Positions 34,626-43,776 of a stretch of DNA of 57,081 nucleotides are shown here, piece by piece. A program made the position numbers and the translations under genes. The stretch spans positions 1 to 57,081 of the forward strand of contig CAMAVR010000016.1 of the NCBI GenBank assembly GCA_945861885.1. Direction: 5' to 3'. The notes under the pieces are model-generated. The model made no database searches and was not told the DNA's origin. It saw only the letters and a program-made list of their open reading frames with translations. The stretch's first letter is position 1; every line of letters begins with the position of its first letter. This DNA is from Nannocystis exedens (GTDB lineage: Bacteria; Myxococcota_A; Polyangia; Polyangiales; Polyangiaceae).

Positions 34626-36398
34626 TTACCACAATGCGCGACGGCGCGAAGTGCTCCTTTTACTAAAGCGCCGCTTTTTCATCAGCTTCTCTCGAGCGTG
34701 GTTTGCGAACCGATGAGCTTCGTCGCGAAGCTGGGCGAGGAAAAATAACTCTTGTGAATGGCGCGCGAGCGAGATCGGATTTTTTTGCCCGGGCAGGTAG
34801 ACGCGATCGGTGAGCTGCTCGCCGCCGACCGTTTCACGCTCTTTCGCTAGCCCCACAATTGAAAGCTCGAGCCCCAAATCGCGCGCGGCGGCCAATGCAA
34901 CATTAAGCTGCCCGCGCCCGCCGTCGACCACGAACAGATCGGGGAGCGACCACTTCGGCTCATCGTTCGCCCCCCGGCGAAAACGGCGCGCCAACACTTC
35001 GCGCATCGCCGCATAGTCGTCCCCCCCCGGCGACGTCGCATCGTCTCCAGGTTGCGCGCCAACTGTCCGCACGTGAAACGTCCGATAGCGTTTTTTTTCA
35101 AACACACCGTCGTTCATCGAAACGACTGAACCGACCGTCCCCTCCCCGCCGAGATGCGAAATATCACAACACTCGATACGATGCGGAAAGTGCTCCAATC
35201 GTAGTGTTTTTTGAAGCTTTATCAGCCGTTCATGCAGGTCAGTCGATGCGCGACGCTTTTCGGCAAACCCGTGCTTGGCGTTTTCGTTCGCCATCGCGAC
35301 AATCGCGGCGCGATCTCCGCGCTTTGGCGCCAACAGGTGCACGCGATGACCTGCGCGCTCGCTAAGCCACTGTTCAATCCCCCCAGCCCCTTCAGGCATA
35401 ATTGGGACGAGCACTTCCGACGCGAGAAACCCCGCGTTGTCGAGCGTCACATAGTGCTCCCACAAAAAGGCGGCGACGATCTCTTCGTCTGGAATTTCCG
35501 CCTGCTTGACCAAAAATGTCATGACGTCGGCCAACTTGCCGCCTCGCACGCGCAGAAGCGCAATCTCGACTGCACCGCCTTCGCGAAAAAGCCCGATGAC
35601 ATCGCGATCGACCGCGTCGTTCGATACAACGTGCTGCCCTTCTTTCACGTTTTCGATCGCCCGCAGCTGATCGCGATAGACCACCGCGAGCTCGAATTTC
35701 ATCTCTTTTGAAGCATCACGCATTCGCGCGTTGAGCTCGACCGACAGCTCGTTGTGGCGACCGACAAGAAATTTAGCCACAGAGTCGACCTGCTCCGCAT
35801 ACCACTTTGGATCGACATCGTAGACGCACGGCGCAGGGCAGCGTTTGATTTGATACTGCAAGCAAGGTCGCGTTCGGCTTGCGAACTCTTTGTCGGTGCA
35901 CGTTCGCAGCTGAAAATGCTTGTTGATGACATGAAGCGTTCGCCGCGCCGCCGTGCCTGAATGGTACGGGCCAAAATAGCGGCTGGTATCGCGCGCTGGG
36001 GCCCGTTTTGTGCCGGTACGTTTCTCGGTCGACGACCGCCGAACCATCGTCAATCGCGGCCAAGGGTGCGACACGTCGAGCCTTAGCGACAGAAACTCTT
36101 TGTCGTCGCGCAGCTTGACGTTGAAACGCGGCTTGTGATCCTTGATGAGCTTATTCTCGAGGATAAGCGCCTCTTTTTCGTTGCTTGTGACGATCGAATC
36201 GATGTCACCAAGCTGCTCATCGAGAAGCGGAATAAAATAGCGATCATCCGAACCCGAAGTTAAAAAATAGCTCCGCACTCGGCTTCGAAGGCTCTTCGCT
36301 TTGCCGACATAAATGACGACGCCTGCGCGATCTTTGAAAAGATACACACCCGGTTGCGCAGGCATCGCTTCGATCTTTTGCCGAATCAGATCGTCCAC
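34626..36398 (-). CDS. uvrC: excinuclease ABC subunit C, lacking the C-terminal HhH domain
   Basis: Nuclease of nucleotide excision repair. The N-terminal GIY-YIG domain (PAQPGVYLFKD, VVIYVGKAKSLRSRVRSYF) makes the 3' incision. A UVR-type helix pair and the RNase H-like C-terminal nuclease follow, with Asp residues in 'ECCDISHLGGEGTVGS' and 'LFVVDGGRGQLN' and the late 'LRDEAHRFA'. The protein then ends 'REKLMKKRRFSKRSTSRRRALW' where other UvrC proteins continue into a helix-hairpin-helix pair; no downstream frame restores it. Length is 590 residues. Start GTG at 36398 (ATG at 36365 possible); the frame before it has no homology. Confidence 0.9.
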   Translation of the reverse strand: MDDLIRQKIEAMPAQPGVYLFKDRAGVVIYVGKAKSLRSRVRSYFLTSGSDDRYFIPLLDEQLGDIDSIVTSNEKEALILENKLIKDHKPRFNVKLRDDKEFLSLRLDVSHPWPRLTMVRRSSTEKRTGTKRAPARDTSRYFGPYHSGTAARRTLHVINKHFQLRTCTDKEFASRTRPCLQYQIKRCPAPCVYDVDPKWYAEQVDSVAKFLVGRHNELSVELNARMRDASKEMKFELAVVYRDQLRAIENVKEGQHVVSNDAVDRDVIGLFREGGAVEIALLRVRGGKLADVMTFLVKQAEIPDEEIVAAFLWEHYVTLDNAGFLASEVLVPIMPEGAGGIEQWLSERAGHRVHLLAPKRGDRAAIVAMANENAKHGFAEKRRASTDLHERLIKLQKTLRLEHFPHRIECCDISHLGGEGTVGSVVSMNDGVFEKKRYRTFHVRTVGAQPGDDATSPGGDDYAAMREVLARRFRRGANDEPKWSLPDLFVVDGGRGQLNVALAAARDLGLELSIVGLAKERETVGGEQLTDRVYLPGQKNPISLARHSQELFFLAQLRDEAHRFANHAREKLMKKRRFSKRSTSRRRALW

Positions 36399-36497
36399 GA
36401 CGCAATCATCGCACAATGGAACGCAACAGTCGTCGGCAACCTCTTTCGATCGGGCGCGAAGATGAGCCGCTCGGCCGTGGCGCGCTATGCTGCGCCT

Positions 36498-37481
36498 ATG
36501 AAGATGCCCATTGTGAGACCGACTTCGCTCTTTCGGTTCGTTATTCTCGCTCTGATTACGGCCGCGCCGCTGGCGTGTCACAACGTTCAATCGCCAAAGG
36601 GGGCGCACGAAGCCTCTGAAACGCAAGCGGCCGCCAACCGCGGGAACACCCATTTTCACGAGGTTTATGATGCTTTTCTGGCATCCTTCAAACAGCCGCT
36701 TGGCGCTCAGAGGCCATTTATTAACGCCGGCGGGGGGAAGCTCACGCTTCGCTTTCAGGGCGCCGAGACGACTCTAACAACTACGACCGCTAACTACACG
36801 ACGATGAAAGCGCTGGCGCACCTCACCGTCGCAGCGCTGACATCTGAGCTCGCTATTGCCGAACTTCCGCAGCCGGTCGACCCGAACGATGAAGCGTTCG
36901 TTGTCGTTCAGGAGATACGCGATACGACAATTCGTCTCGAAAAAGGGCTGCACGCGTCTGGTCTTAGCCCACGGATGGTGGCGATTGAGCGGAATATGCT
37001 CGCGTCGGTCCGCGCTTTTTTGAACGAAACGCTCGACCAAAAGCACGCCGACCGGCCGTCGATTCGAAGGCAAGCCGAGGCAGTTCGGCAAGCGATCATC
37101 GGCAACTTACGCGAAGCGGCTCGCGAACACGTGAATCAGCTCGATGCGGCAATGCGCGAACTTCGCGCAAAAATCCCGGCAGTCGCGTGGCCGAATACAG
37201 TTGTTGCAGTTACGACAGCGAGGCAAGCGCGAGCCAAATCGCTCGACGTGCTCTATTTCGAACGGCTATTTCACGAGCAAGTTGGGGTAGGCGCTCTGGG
37301 TGAAAATCGGATTATCGTGCTCGAATTTCCGGTAGCGGGCGGAGCCGAACATGCGATGGCCGCACACCTATTCGATCAGGAGCTAGGAGGCCTCCTATTT
37401 GGCGACCGCGACTTCCTTCAAAGCGATGTTGTAGGAAGGTACGCGCAACCGTTCATCGACAAGCTAGCGCCGCTAGAGTGA
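36498..37481 (+). CDS. lipoprotein of unknown function
   Basis: 327 residues from the ATG at 36498 (ATG at 36504 also possible; the frame is open upstream but without homology). Signal peptide with lipobox APLAC. The body is helical with a long central helix region ('QAEAVRQAIIGNLREAAREHVNQLDAAMRELRAK') and a C-terminal part with 'NRIIVLEFPVAGGAEHAMAAHLFDQELG'. No domain recognised. It is divergent from uvrC and overlaps the 3' end of the convergent DUF4390-like gene by 9 bases. Confidence 0.7.
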   Translation: MKMPIVRPTSLFRFVILALITAAPLACHNVQSPKGAHEASETQAAANRGNTHFHEVYDAFLASFKQPLGAQRPFINAGGGKLTLRFQGAETTLTTTTANYTTMKALAHLTVAALTSELAIAELPQPVDPNDEAFVVVQEIRDTTIRLEKGLHASGLSPRMVAIERNMLASVRAFLNETLDQKHADRPSIRRQAEAVRQAIIGNLREAAREHVNQLDAAMRELRAKIPAVAWPNTVVAVTTARQARAKSLDVLYFERLFHEQVGVGALGENRIIVLEFPVAGGAEHAMAAHLFDQELGGLLFGDRDFLQSDVVGRYAQPFIDKLAPLE

Positions 37482-38138
37482 CGGAGGCGAAGTTGTCTCT
37501 GTTCTAAACGTAAGCGTGTTGTCGCTCGTGCCAATTTGCCGCACAAACATGCTCACTACCGAGCTAAAAATTGCGTCGCTTGGCGCTAGCCCTGTTGACC
37601 CAAGCGGCCGCGCGATCCAGCGGCGCATTTGTTCCAGCATTTGCGCGCTTACCGGATTCACTTCAATGACGAGCGCTACAAAATAGGCGTGATTCGCTTG
37701 AAAAAGCGACCTCGACGCAAGCGGCATGTCGACTGTTTCGCCGCACTGACGAAGCACCCCTTCTGCATTCACCACCGCTAAGTCACGCTCACCCCCTTGG
37801 GTGCCAACTTTTATTCGATAGACCTCGTCCCACAAATCGTACACCACGCGACAGCTGCGAACAGCTAGCCCTACGGGAGTTTTTGCGTCGCTTTCAAAGA
37901 GATAAGCCCGCAGCAAGATAACCGTTGGAAGGCCGCTCGATAGCTTGCGAAGCAGCGGCGGCGTCACCACGTCGCGAAACGACACGCTCATGCGAAGCGA
38001 CGTCGCATCCCACGAAAAAAGCGCTTTTCTTACCGGCAGCGCAGCCGCGCCCTCCCCTTCGGCTGCAGCGATTTTCGGAATCGCCGCGAGCAGCGCAATC
38101 GTCAGAGCGGTTCGCACGGTTCGACGGGAGCGACTCAT
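37473..38138 (-). CDS. exported DUF4390-like protein
   Basis: 221 residues with a cleavable signal (LTIALLAAIPKIAAA). The core 'LRMSVSFRDVVTPPLLRKLSSGLPTVILLRAYLFE ... CRVVYDLWDEVYRIKV' matches what I know of the DUF4390 family in Myxococcota, periplasmic beta-rich proteins of unknown function. The start is fused to the end of the Omp85 gene as ATGA, so both are made together; the pairing suggests it assists or is served by the barrel protein. Confidence 0.75.
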   Translation of the reverse strand: MSRSRRTVRTALTIALLAAIPKIAAAEGEGAAALPVRKALFSWDATSLRMSVSFRDVVTPPLLRKLSSGLPTVILLRAYLFESDAKTPVGLAVRSCRVVYDLWDEVYRIKVGTQGGERDLAVVNAEGVLRQCGETVDMPLASRSLFQANHAYFVALVIEVNPVSAQMLEQMRRWIARPLGSTGLAPSDAIFSSVVSMFVRQIGTSDNTLTFRTETTSPPSL

Positions 38139-39646
38139 CGCGCCTCGTGCCGCACCGGAATGAGCCCGAGCAAGTTTGAAATACCAAGCGTGAATGCCCC
38201 CGCCGATGTGTCAACGCGAAGACCGATATTGAACGTGATGTCGACCGGAATCGCCGCAAGCCCTTTATAACCGCGCGGCGGATGCGAGAGGTCATGCGCG
38301 CTTGTAAGGCTATAAAATCCAAACGACCCGAAAATATCGGCCCCATAAATCGACCGGTGCCCGCGGTAGATCGGAACGCGGTATTCGGTCGAGATTTTTG
38401 CGGCATAGTTGCCGTATCGCTGCTCAACGATGCTCGTCCCGAGAAAATTAGGCGCCGGGCGACGATCGAAGTTTAAACCGAGCACGCGATCAGGCAGAAG
38501 ATCGCTCAAATCGCCGACGTAAAACGTATCCATAAATGGTGCGTTGCCGAACACACCGCCGGCAAAACCTTGGAGGCGGAGAACATGCCCCCACGGCAGC
38601 GCAAACCACCGATTGTATTCCGCCTCGACCTTAACAAATGTGTACTCACTCCCGAACGGCCTCATCGAAATATCAGACGACACAAATGCGAGATCGCCGG
38701 TGCGCGGAAGGACAGGGTCGTCGCGCGTATCGCGAAGAGCCGCAAAGCGCAGCGACGATACGATCGAGCGCCCTCTAAGAATTTTGTAGTCGACCGTGTC
38801 ATGCACCACGCCCAGCGTCACCGGAGAAGCCGGAAACTCGGCGTCGAGCGATTCGAGTCGGTATGCTGCAGACGCGCGAATCGACGAGGTTAAGTCGTGC
38901 CCCACGCCGACTAACCCACCGAACCGACGATACCGGACAACTCCCGAATCGTCCCGCGTCACATTTGAAGGGTCGTTGAGTACGGCATCGCGATTGATGA
39001 AAAAATCGCGACCGTTACTAAAAAAAAGCTGAGCTTCCGTCGACCATTCGGTGCCAAGAAATTGCGAGTCTGAAAATCGTGCGCGAAGCGCCAACTGTTG
39101 ATCCGCGAACGCCACACCACCGCCAAGCGCTATGCCGGTGCCGGCGAGATTCGTCTCTGCCGCTTCGACGCCAGCGTATGGGGTTAGCGGTTCGGCGCTC
39201 CCACGCGCAGTTGCGGCAGTCGCTAGGCCGAGCCAAACGCCGTTGATGACGATCGTGTTGCGCTCGACAACATCGAGCACCAAAATCGCGTGGCCTCGCG
39301 TCGCTCCGCGGCGAAGCGATATCTGAACGTCGCGGAAAAAACCCGTCCCCAAAAGACGGTAACGCATCATCTCGAGGGCCGGATCGTCGACGTCGATCGT
39401 CTCTCCAGCGTGGACATGAAGGTAGCGAAGAATGACCGGCAGGCGTGTGACGGTGTTGCCGTTCACTTCGACCCCGTCGAGAACGTAGCTAAGCCCGAGA
39501 CGCCTTTCGTCAGCCGATGCCAACGACGGATGAACGACGATGCAGAGCGCCACGGCAAGCGCGAGCACAGCGACGCCGATAGAGCTTTTTTTAGCCCTTG
39601 TATGTGCGCCACAAGTCAAATCCGCCGAAGACATCGCAGCCCCCAT
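38135..39646 (-). CDS. Omp85-family outer-membrane protein with one POTRA domain
   Basis: 503 residues. A signal peptide (to about residue 45, SLASA) is followed by one POTRA-like domain ('YVLDGVEVNGNTVTRLPVILRYLHVHAGETIDVDDPALEMMRYRLLGTGFFRDVQISL') and then a 16-stranded-type barrel with typical alternating strands, a conserved 'GRDFFINRDAV'-like region and the late strands 'FNIGLRVDTSAGAFTLGISNLLGLIPV'. One POTRA rather than five argues against BamA and for a TamA/FhaC-like or patatin-barrel relative. Start ATG at 39646 is preferred over a TTG just upstream. It is 8 bases after maiA. Confidence 0.85.
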   Translation of the reverse strand: MGAAMSSADLTCGAHTRAKKSSIGVAVLALAVALCIVVHPSLASADERRLGLSYVLDGVEVNGNTVTRLPVILRYLHVHAGETIDVDDPALEMMRYRLLGTGFFRDVQISLRRGATRGHAILVLDVVERNTIVINGVWLGLATAATARGSAEPLTPYAGVEAAETNLAGTGIALGGGVAFADQQLALRARFSDSQFLGTEWSTEAQLFFSNGRDFFINRDAVLNDPSNVTRDDSGVVRYRRFGGLVGVGHDLTSSIRASAAYRLESLDAEFPASPVTLGVVHDTVDYKILRGRSIVSSLRFAALRDTRDDPVLPRTGDLAFVSSDISMRPFGSEYTFVKVEAEYNRWFALPWGHVLRLQGFAGGVFGNAPFMDTFYVGDLSDLLPDRVLGLNFDRRPAPNFLGTSIVEQRYGNYAAKISTEYRVPIYRGHRSIYGADIFGSFGFYSLTSAHDLSHPPRGYKGLAAIPVDITFNIGLRVDTSAGAFTLGISNLLGLIPVRHEAR

Positions 39647-39654
39647 CAATAGCT

Positions 39655-40320
39655 CTATTTCGTCCGCTTTTCGTCGGGAGGCGCGTCGCTCTGATTTTCC
39701 GGGGCTGCCGCGATCGCTGCGTCGGTCGCTGCGGCGCGTTCGCCAGCTGCCTTTAGCCGTGGAAATGGAGCCAGATCGACACCAAAACGTTTTGATGCGT
39801 AGAGCTGTGGGACGAGAAAAATATCGGCCGCAGTAAGCGTCTCTCCATATGCGAACGGGCCTGAAACGCCGCGATCTGCATTCACTCTCATCATCGACTC
39901 AAACACATTGAGCCCGCGCTTGATAAAGTGCTGCGCCCATTCGGTGCGCGCTTTTGTATCGGACGACACGTGGTCAAGAACGCTCAAATTTTGGAGCGGC
40001 TGCACCCCCGAATTGATCGCTTCAACAAGCGCTCGAACGCGTGCACGCGCGATTGGGTCGGACGGAAATAGCTTCGGTGAGGCGATAAGGTCGTCGAGCA
40101 GCTCAATGATCGCAACCGATTCGACCACCGGCTCGTCGTCAATCACGAGGCACGGGACAAAACCGTTTGGATTGGTCGCCAAATATGTTTCAGAGCGCTG
40201 CTCCCCCTTGAGCAAATTGACCGGCCGCGATTCATACGCGACGCGCTTCACGTTCAGTGCGAAGCGCACGCGGAACGATGATGAGGACCGCCAATATGTG
40301 TAGAGAACCGGTGATTTCAT
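39655..40320 (-). CDS. maiA: zeta-class glutathione S-transferase / maleylacetoacetate isomerase
   Basis: 221 residues with a thioredoxin-fold N domain ('LYTYWRSSSSFRVRFALNVKR') and helical C domain ('INSGVQPLQNLSVL', 'ALTAADIFLVPQLYA'-like 'TLTAADIFLVPQLYASKRF'). The usual active motif SSCxWRVR is SSSSFRVR here: Ser14 replaces the Cys and Phe replaces the Trp. Maleylacetoacetate isomerases use the first Ser and that Cys, so activity may be altered. No tyrosine degradation genes (fahA, hmgA) are adjacent. ATG at 40320 with AAAAAGGCT upstream. Confidence 0.8.
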   Translation of the reverse strand: MKSPVLYTYWRSSSSFRVRFALNVKRVAYESRPVNLLKGEQRSETYLATNPNGFVPCLVIDDEPVVESVAIIELLDDLIASPKLFPSDPIARARVRALVEAINSGVQPLQNLSVLDHVSSDTKARTEWAQHFIKRGLNVFESMMRVNADRGVSGPFAYGETLTAADIFLVPQLYASKRFGVDLAPFPRLKAAGERAAATDAAIAAAPENQSDAPPDEKRTK

Positions 40321-40339
40321 AGCCTTTTTGTTGTCCTTC

Positions 40340-42049
40340 TTACTTGCGCGTCAGAGCGAAAACGGCGCGAGAAACGCCGTCCCGTGCAGGCCCGCTGTCG
40401 CATGTTGCAGATGCATTTTGCAAGCACTCGCGCGATGCGCCAACCGCTCCCCCACGCCCGGGGTAGCCAAGACTGACAGATCGTAACTTGGTTGCATCAA
40501 CGACCGGCGCCCCTTCGATGACCGGCGCATTTCCCGTGTAGCCGATGCCAAGAGAAAGGCCGCCCGCGCCGCCGCCACCCGCCCCCCCTGCACCACCGGC
40601 ACCGCCGCGACCGCCGCTGCACCCGCCGCTCGACATCCCCGCAACGCCGCCCGGTTGTCCTGCAGACGCGGGACCTCCCGATGCGCCGTTTGCGCCATCT
40701 TTTGCAAAAAATGTGCACCCATCGAACCGCCCGGACGATTCGATCATCAGGACCGCAATGCTACTTCCGCCGCCTCCGCCCCCTTCAGCACCTGCCCCGC
40801 CGCAACCGCCGCACCCACCTCCGCCGCCGCCAACGATCGGATCGGCCGCACCGCCACCTCCGCCGCCGCCTTGCCCTGGCGAACCGTCATCGCCTCGTCC
40901 GCCCGCCTCAGGCACCCAACCTGTCGCCGTCCATCCGCCGAAACCGGTCGGGCTAGCCCCTTGCTTGACGGCAGACAGCCCGTCAGCACCCGGATGACCC
41001 ACGGCGCACGAACTCGCGTTTAACACACCGCCAGCGCCGCCTGAACCATCGTTGAATGCATTGGCCGTCTGCGGAACGATCGGTTCGCTCGACCCGGGGA
41101 GACCACTCTCCGCGTGCTCCGCCCCTAGCCCGCCTTGCCCTCCTTGTGACCTCCCCGACAGCGGACAGACGCACGCTTTGCCCGCTCCACCTTGGCTGTC
41201 GTTCGACGAATTTCCCGCCAAAACAGCCTTTTCAGGTGCGTTTCCGCGCGGCTCCGGCACGAGGCCGTTGGTTGCGTTGCTCGCACGAAAAACGACTCGC
41301 CGGAACGCCACGCCATGCGAACCTTCAATTAGAGCGGCAACGCTCGATCGCCCCGAACGTGAACTCTCTTGTCCGGCGGCCGGCGGCGCATCGAACTGAA
41401 CATCTTCAATCGCAATCGATGTTGTAAGCCCGTGAATCGAACATGGGATCGGCAGATCGACTTGCGACCCGGTGGGGCCAATGCGCGCGCGCGCACCGGC
41501 CGACCACGTCCAGGGAATTTTTGACGAGGTCGCCTCCGCCATCGCCGTAAGCCCCGCATCGGAAACGGCCGGCACGATCGGATTCATCGCACCGCTCGGG
41601 CAATTAAAGCCGCCATAAATCCCAGCCGGCGCGTGCGCTGAATCGATGACGATCGATTCGTTGTAAGTGCCGGCGCAGACATAAATTCGCCTTTTTGAAA
41701 CGCCACCGTCACCTGGAACGCTCACGATCGCGCCAAGCGCGCGCGACACAGTTCGAAACGGCAACGCTTTCGTCCCCGGCGATTCATCGTTCCCCGTTGG
41801 CGCGACAAAAACGCCAAACTGATCGTCGACAGTGCACGGCGCATCGTGCGGAGATGCTCCGCTGGAGACGAGATTTTCGCATTCGGCCGTCCCCGCAGCG
41901 ACATTGCCGGGCTCGATGCTCGGGCGAATGATGAACGTGCCGCCATCGCCGTCGCCGCAATCGCCCTGCGCGCAAAGGCCTTCCGGAAAGTTCGGACAAC
42001 CGACTTGCGTCGCCGCCGCTATCACAACGATTCCGAAGCGAAACCTCAT
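40340..42049 (-). CDS. glycine-rich surface lipoprotein with DUF1565-like domain (A)
   Basis: 569 residues. Signal peptide with lipobox TQVGC from the ATG at 42049 (GAAAGAG upstream; a TTG at 42061 is weaker). Residues about 80-170 resemble the start of a right-handed beta-helix domain (GVFVAPTGNDESPGTKALPFRTVSRAL, RRIYVCAGTYNESIVI), the DUF1565-type pattern. After about 240 the chain is Gly-rich (GGAGGAGGAGGGGAGG, GGGGGGCGGCGGAGAEGGGGG) with short beta strands between (VLMIESSGRFDGCTFF). It is a paralogue of the 43777 protein. Probably a surface fibre or carbohydrate-binding protein. Confidence 0.8.
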   Translation of the reverse strand: MRFRFGIVVIAAATQVGCPNFPEGLCAQGDCGDGDGGTFIIRPSIEPGNVAAGTAECENLVSSGASPHDAPCTVDDQFGVFVAPTGNDESPGTKALPFRTVSRALGAIVSVPGDGGVSKRRIYVCAGTYNESIVIDSAHAPAGIYGGFNCPSGAMNPIVPAVSDAGLTAMAEATSSKIPWTWSAGARARIGPTGSQVDLPIPCSIHGLTTSIAIEDVQFDAPPAAGQESSRSGRSSVAALIEGSHGVAFRRVVFRASNATNGLVPEPRGNAPEKAVLAGNSSNDSQGGAGKACVCPLSGRSQGGQGGLGAEHAESGLPGSSEPIVPQTANAFNDGSGGAGGVLNASSCAVGHPGADGLSAVKQGASPTGFGGWTATGWVPEAGGRGDDGSPGQGGGGGGGAADPIVGGGGGGCGGCGGAGAEGGGGGGSSIAVLMIESSGRFDGCTFFAKDGANGASGGPASAGQPGGVAGMSSGGCSGGRGGAGGAGGAGGGGAGGLSLGIGYTGNAPVIEGAPVVDATKLRSVSLGYPGRGGAVGASRECLQNASATCDSGPARDGVSRAVFALTRK

Positions 42050-42077
42050 CGTCTCTTTCAACGCTCCTGGGCGCCCC

Positions 42078-43151
42078 TTAAAAAGAAAATGCTACGTCAG
42101 CACGAAGAATTCCCGGCGCGATCGTCGGGGCGATCGACAGGTGATTTTTCGACTCTTTTGGCCAGAACCACCAGACGCCGAGTGCCGCCAGCGCCAAACC
42201 GCCCGCCGCTACGTAAGCGGCGGTAGCGATCACCGCGTCGCGCTGCTGACGCGCGCGAATCGCACGAAACTCGAGGCACATTTCTGACGACATGTCGGTA
42301 CATATCCCTTCGATTTCGGCCCTTCTACTGTTGAGGTTGACGTGGCCTTCTTGCGACTGAGATGCAAATGCAACTCCGACCGCCAAAGCTACCGCGCCGC
42401 CAAGACCGAGCGACAATGGCACCGCGATGCGCGCGACCGACTTCGATTTCTCGGATGAGCGACCCGCCACCTCAGGATGGGCGGCGCTTTTCGCCAGCGG
42501 ATCGATGGCGAACATCGCGCCGCCGTTTGGCACAAATTCAGCGCTCACTTTTTCGTTAGGTGATGGCGCGGCGTGCGTCGCTTCTGTTGCCGTCCCGAAC
42601 TCGAACGTCTCTTTTTGCGGCCCACTTTCGTCGGAGACGACGATGACGGCGCTTTTCGTTACGCCGGCGTAACGCACATCAATCGCGTGAGCCCCTGCGC
42701 GAAGGTCGAGCGGCTGTTGAAGCGGCGCAAGCTCCGCGATCACCCGCCCATCAACCGTGATCATCGCCCCTGGCGGCGCGTCGATCTCAACTTGTACGAG
42801 ATGCCGCCGTGCACGCCTCAGCAGCTCTCCAATCAGCGCTTTGTTCGCCGCCTTCCCCTTGGGGTCGAGCTCGTAAGCGCGCAAATGATTGACCGCATCT
42901 TCAAGATTGCCCGAATCGAACTCGCTCACGGCCAGGTTCCACAAGATTTCGGCGCTGCGTGTCACCGCGTAGGCCTGCAAAAACTTGAGTCGCGCTCCGT
43001 CGTAGTTGTGCCCCTCGCGATAAAGCCGCTTCCCCTCTTCAAAACGCGCTTGCGCTTCGCGAACAGCAAGATCATTTGGCGCACCCGCAAGCGCCGCCGT
43101 CGACAGAACGAGCAACAAACTTACGACAATGGCGAGGACCGAGAGTTTCAT
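42078..43151 (-). CDS. TPR/PEGA-domain membrane protein
   Basis: 357 residues. Signal or anchor helix (1-23), then TPR-type helices (about 30-100: 'ARFEEGKRLYREGHNYDGARLKFLQAYAV', 'EILWNLAVSEFDSGNLEDAVNHLRAYE'), then a PEGA-like domain (about 115-170: 'VQVEIDAPPGAMITVDGRVI' to 'LDLRAGAHAIDVRYAG'), then a polar stretch and two hydrophobic helices (about 238-260 and 308-330). This arrangement is common next to Ser/Thr kinases in Myxococcota. Its ATG overlaps the upstream single-pass protein stop as ATGA. Probably an adaptor with a membrane anchor. Confidence 0.83.
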   Translation of the reverse strand: MKLSVLAIVVSLLLVLSTAALAGAPNDLAVREAQARFEEGKRLYREGHNYDGARLKFLQAYAVTRSAEILWNLAVSEFDSGNLEDAVNHLRAYELDPKGKAANKALIGELLRRARRHLVQVEIDAPPGAMITVDGRVIAELAPLQQPLDLRAGAHAIDVRYAGVTKSAVIVVSDESGPQKETFEFGTATEATHAAPSPNEKVSAEFVPNGGAMFAIDPLAKSAAHPEVAGRSSEKSKSVARIAVPLSLGLGGAVALAVGVAFASQSQEGHVNLNSRRAEIEGICTDMSSEMCLEFRAIRARQQRDAVIATAAYVAAGGLALAALGVWWFWPKESKNHLSIAPTIAPGILRADVAFSF

Positions 43152-43759
43152 TGTGGAGATCGACCAAAGTGTTCTTCGAGTAGATCCGAATGGCGCGGGG
43201 CCGATGGTGGACCTTTTGGGCGTGGCTGTGAAGTGACGCGAGGCGGGTCGTTGGGTGGTGCGGCGTGCGGCGGCTCTGGCGGCGCAATAGCTCGTTGCGG
43301 CGGAGTTGGGTCGACCGCAGGCGACTCTGGTACGGGGGCCTCAACAATCGGGAGATGCGGCGGGGGAGCCGACTCCACTTCGGGGGCGCGACGCGCCCAC
43401 AGCGATGCACCGAGAACGCAAAAGGCGACAACCAGGCCGAGCACCAGCGCGAGAAGATTGCCGCGCGTCAGCTCGCCGCGTTCAATATCGAACGTTGTGT
43501 CGCCGCGGCGTGTCGTAACAACTGCGCGCGCAGGGCGTGGCCGAATCGGCACGTCGTCAAAGGCGTCTGTGAAAGGCGCAATCGCCGGTCGTTCGGACAA
43601 CTCATCAAAGTTAAGGAGCTCAGTCACCGGCGTACGAATGACAACCGACGGCTCAGACTGCCCTTCGTCGGTTCGCGTCAAACGTGCGAGCGGATCGGTC
43701 TCATTTTCGAGTTCGATGTCGTCCCACGTTGGAAGCCCGGTTGAATCCCCGCTTTCCAT
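43148..43759 (-). CDS. single-pass membrane protein with Pro-rich C terminus
   Basis: 203 residues from the ATG at 43759, whose site GAGGCG is good (a GTG at 43768 is 9 bases upstream). Acidic N-terminal 95 residues, one hydrophobic helix (LLALVLGLVVAFCVLGASLW, about 102-122), then a Pro-rich tail (about 125-190, PPEPPHAAPPNDPP). Reads as N-terminal cytosolic region, anchor and extended periplasmic tail. Overlaps the PEGA/TPR gene by 4 bases, so the two are partners. No homologue recognised. Confidence 0.75.
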   Translation of the reverse strand: MESGDSTGLPTWDDIELENETDPLARLTRTDEGQSEPSVVIRTPVTELLNFDELSERPAIAPFTDAFDDVPIRPRPARAVVTTRRGDTTFDIERGELTRGNLLALVLGLVVAFCVLGASLWARRAPEVESAPPPHLPIVEAPVPESPAVDPTPPQRAIAPPEPPHAAPPNDPPRVTSQPRPKGPPSAPRHSDLLEEHFGRSPQ

Positions 43760-43776
43760 TCGCCTCACGCTACCGA

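Noticed and set aside
40545..40997. Proline-rich plus-strand frame
   Set aside because: It is the antisense image of the Gly-rich repeats of the lipoprotein at 40340-42049.
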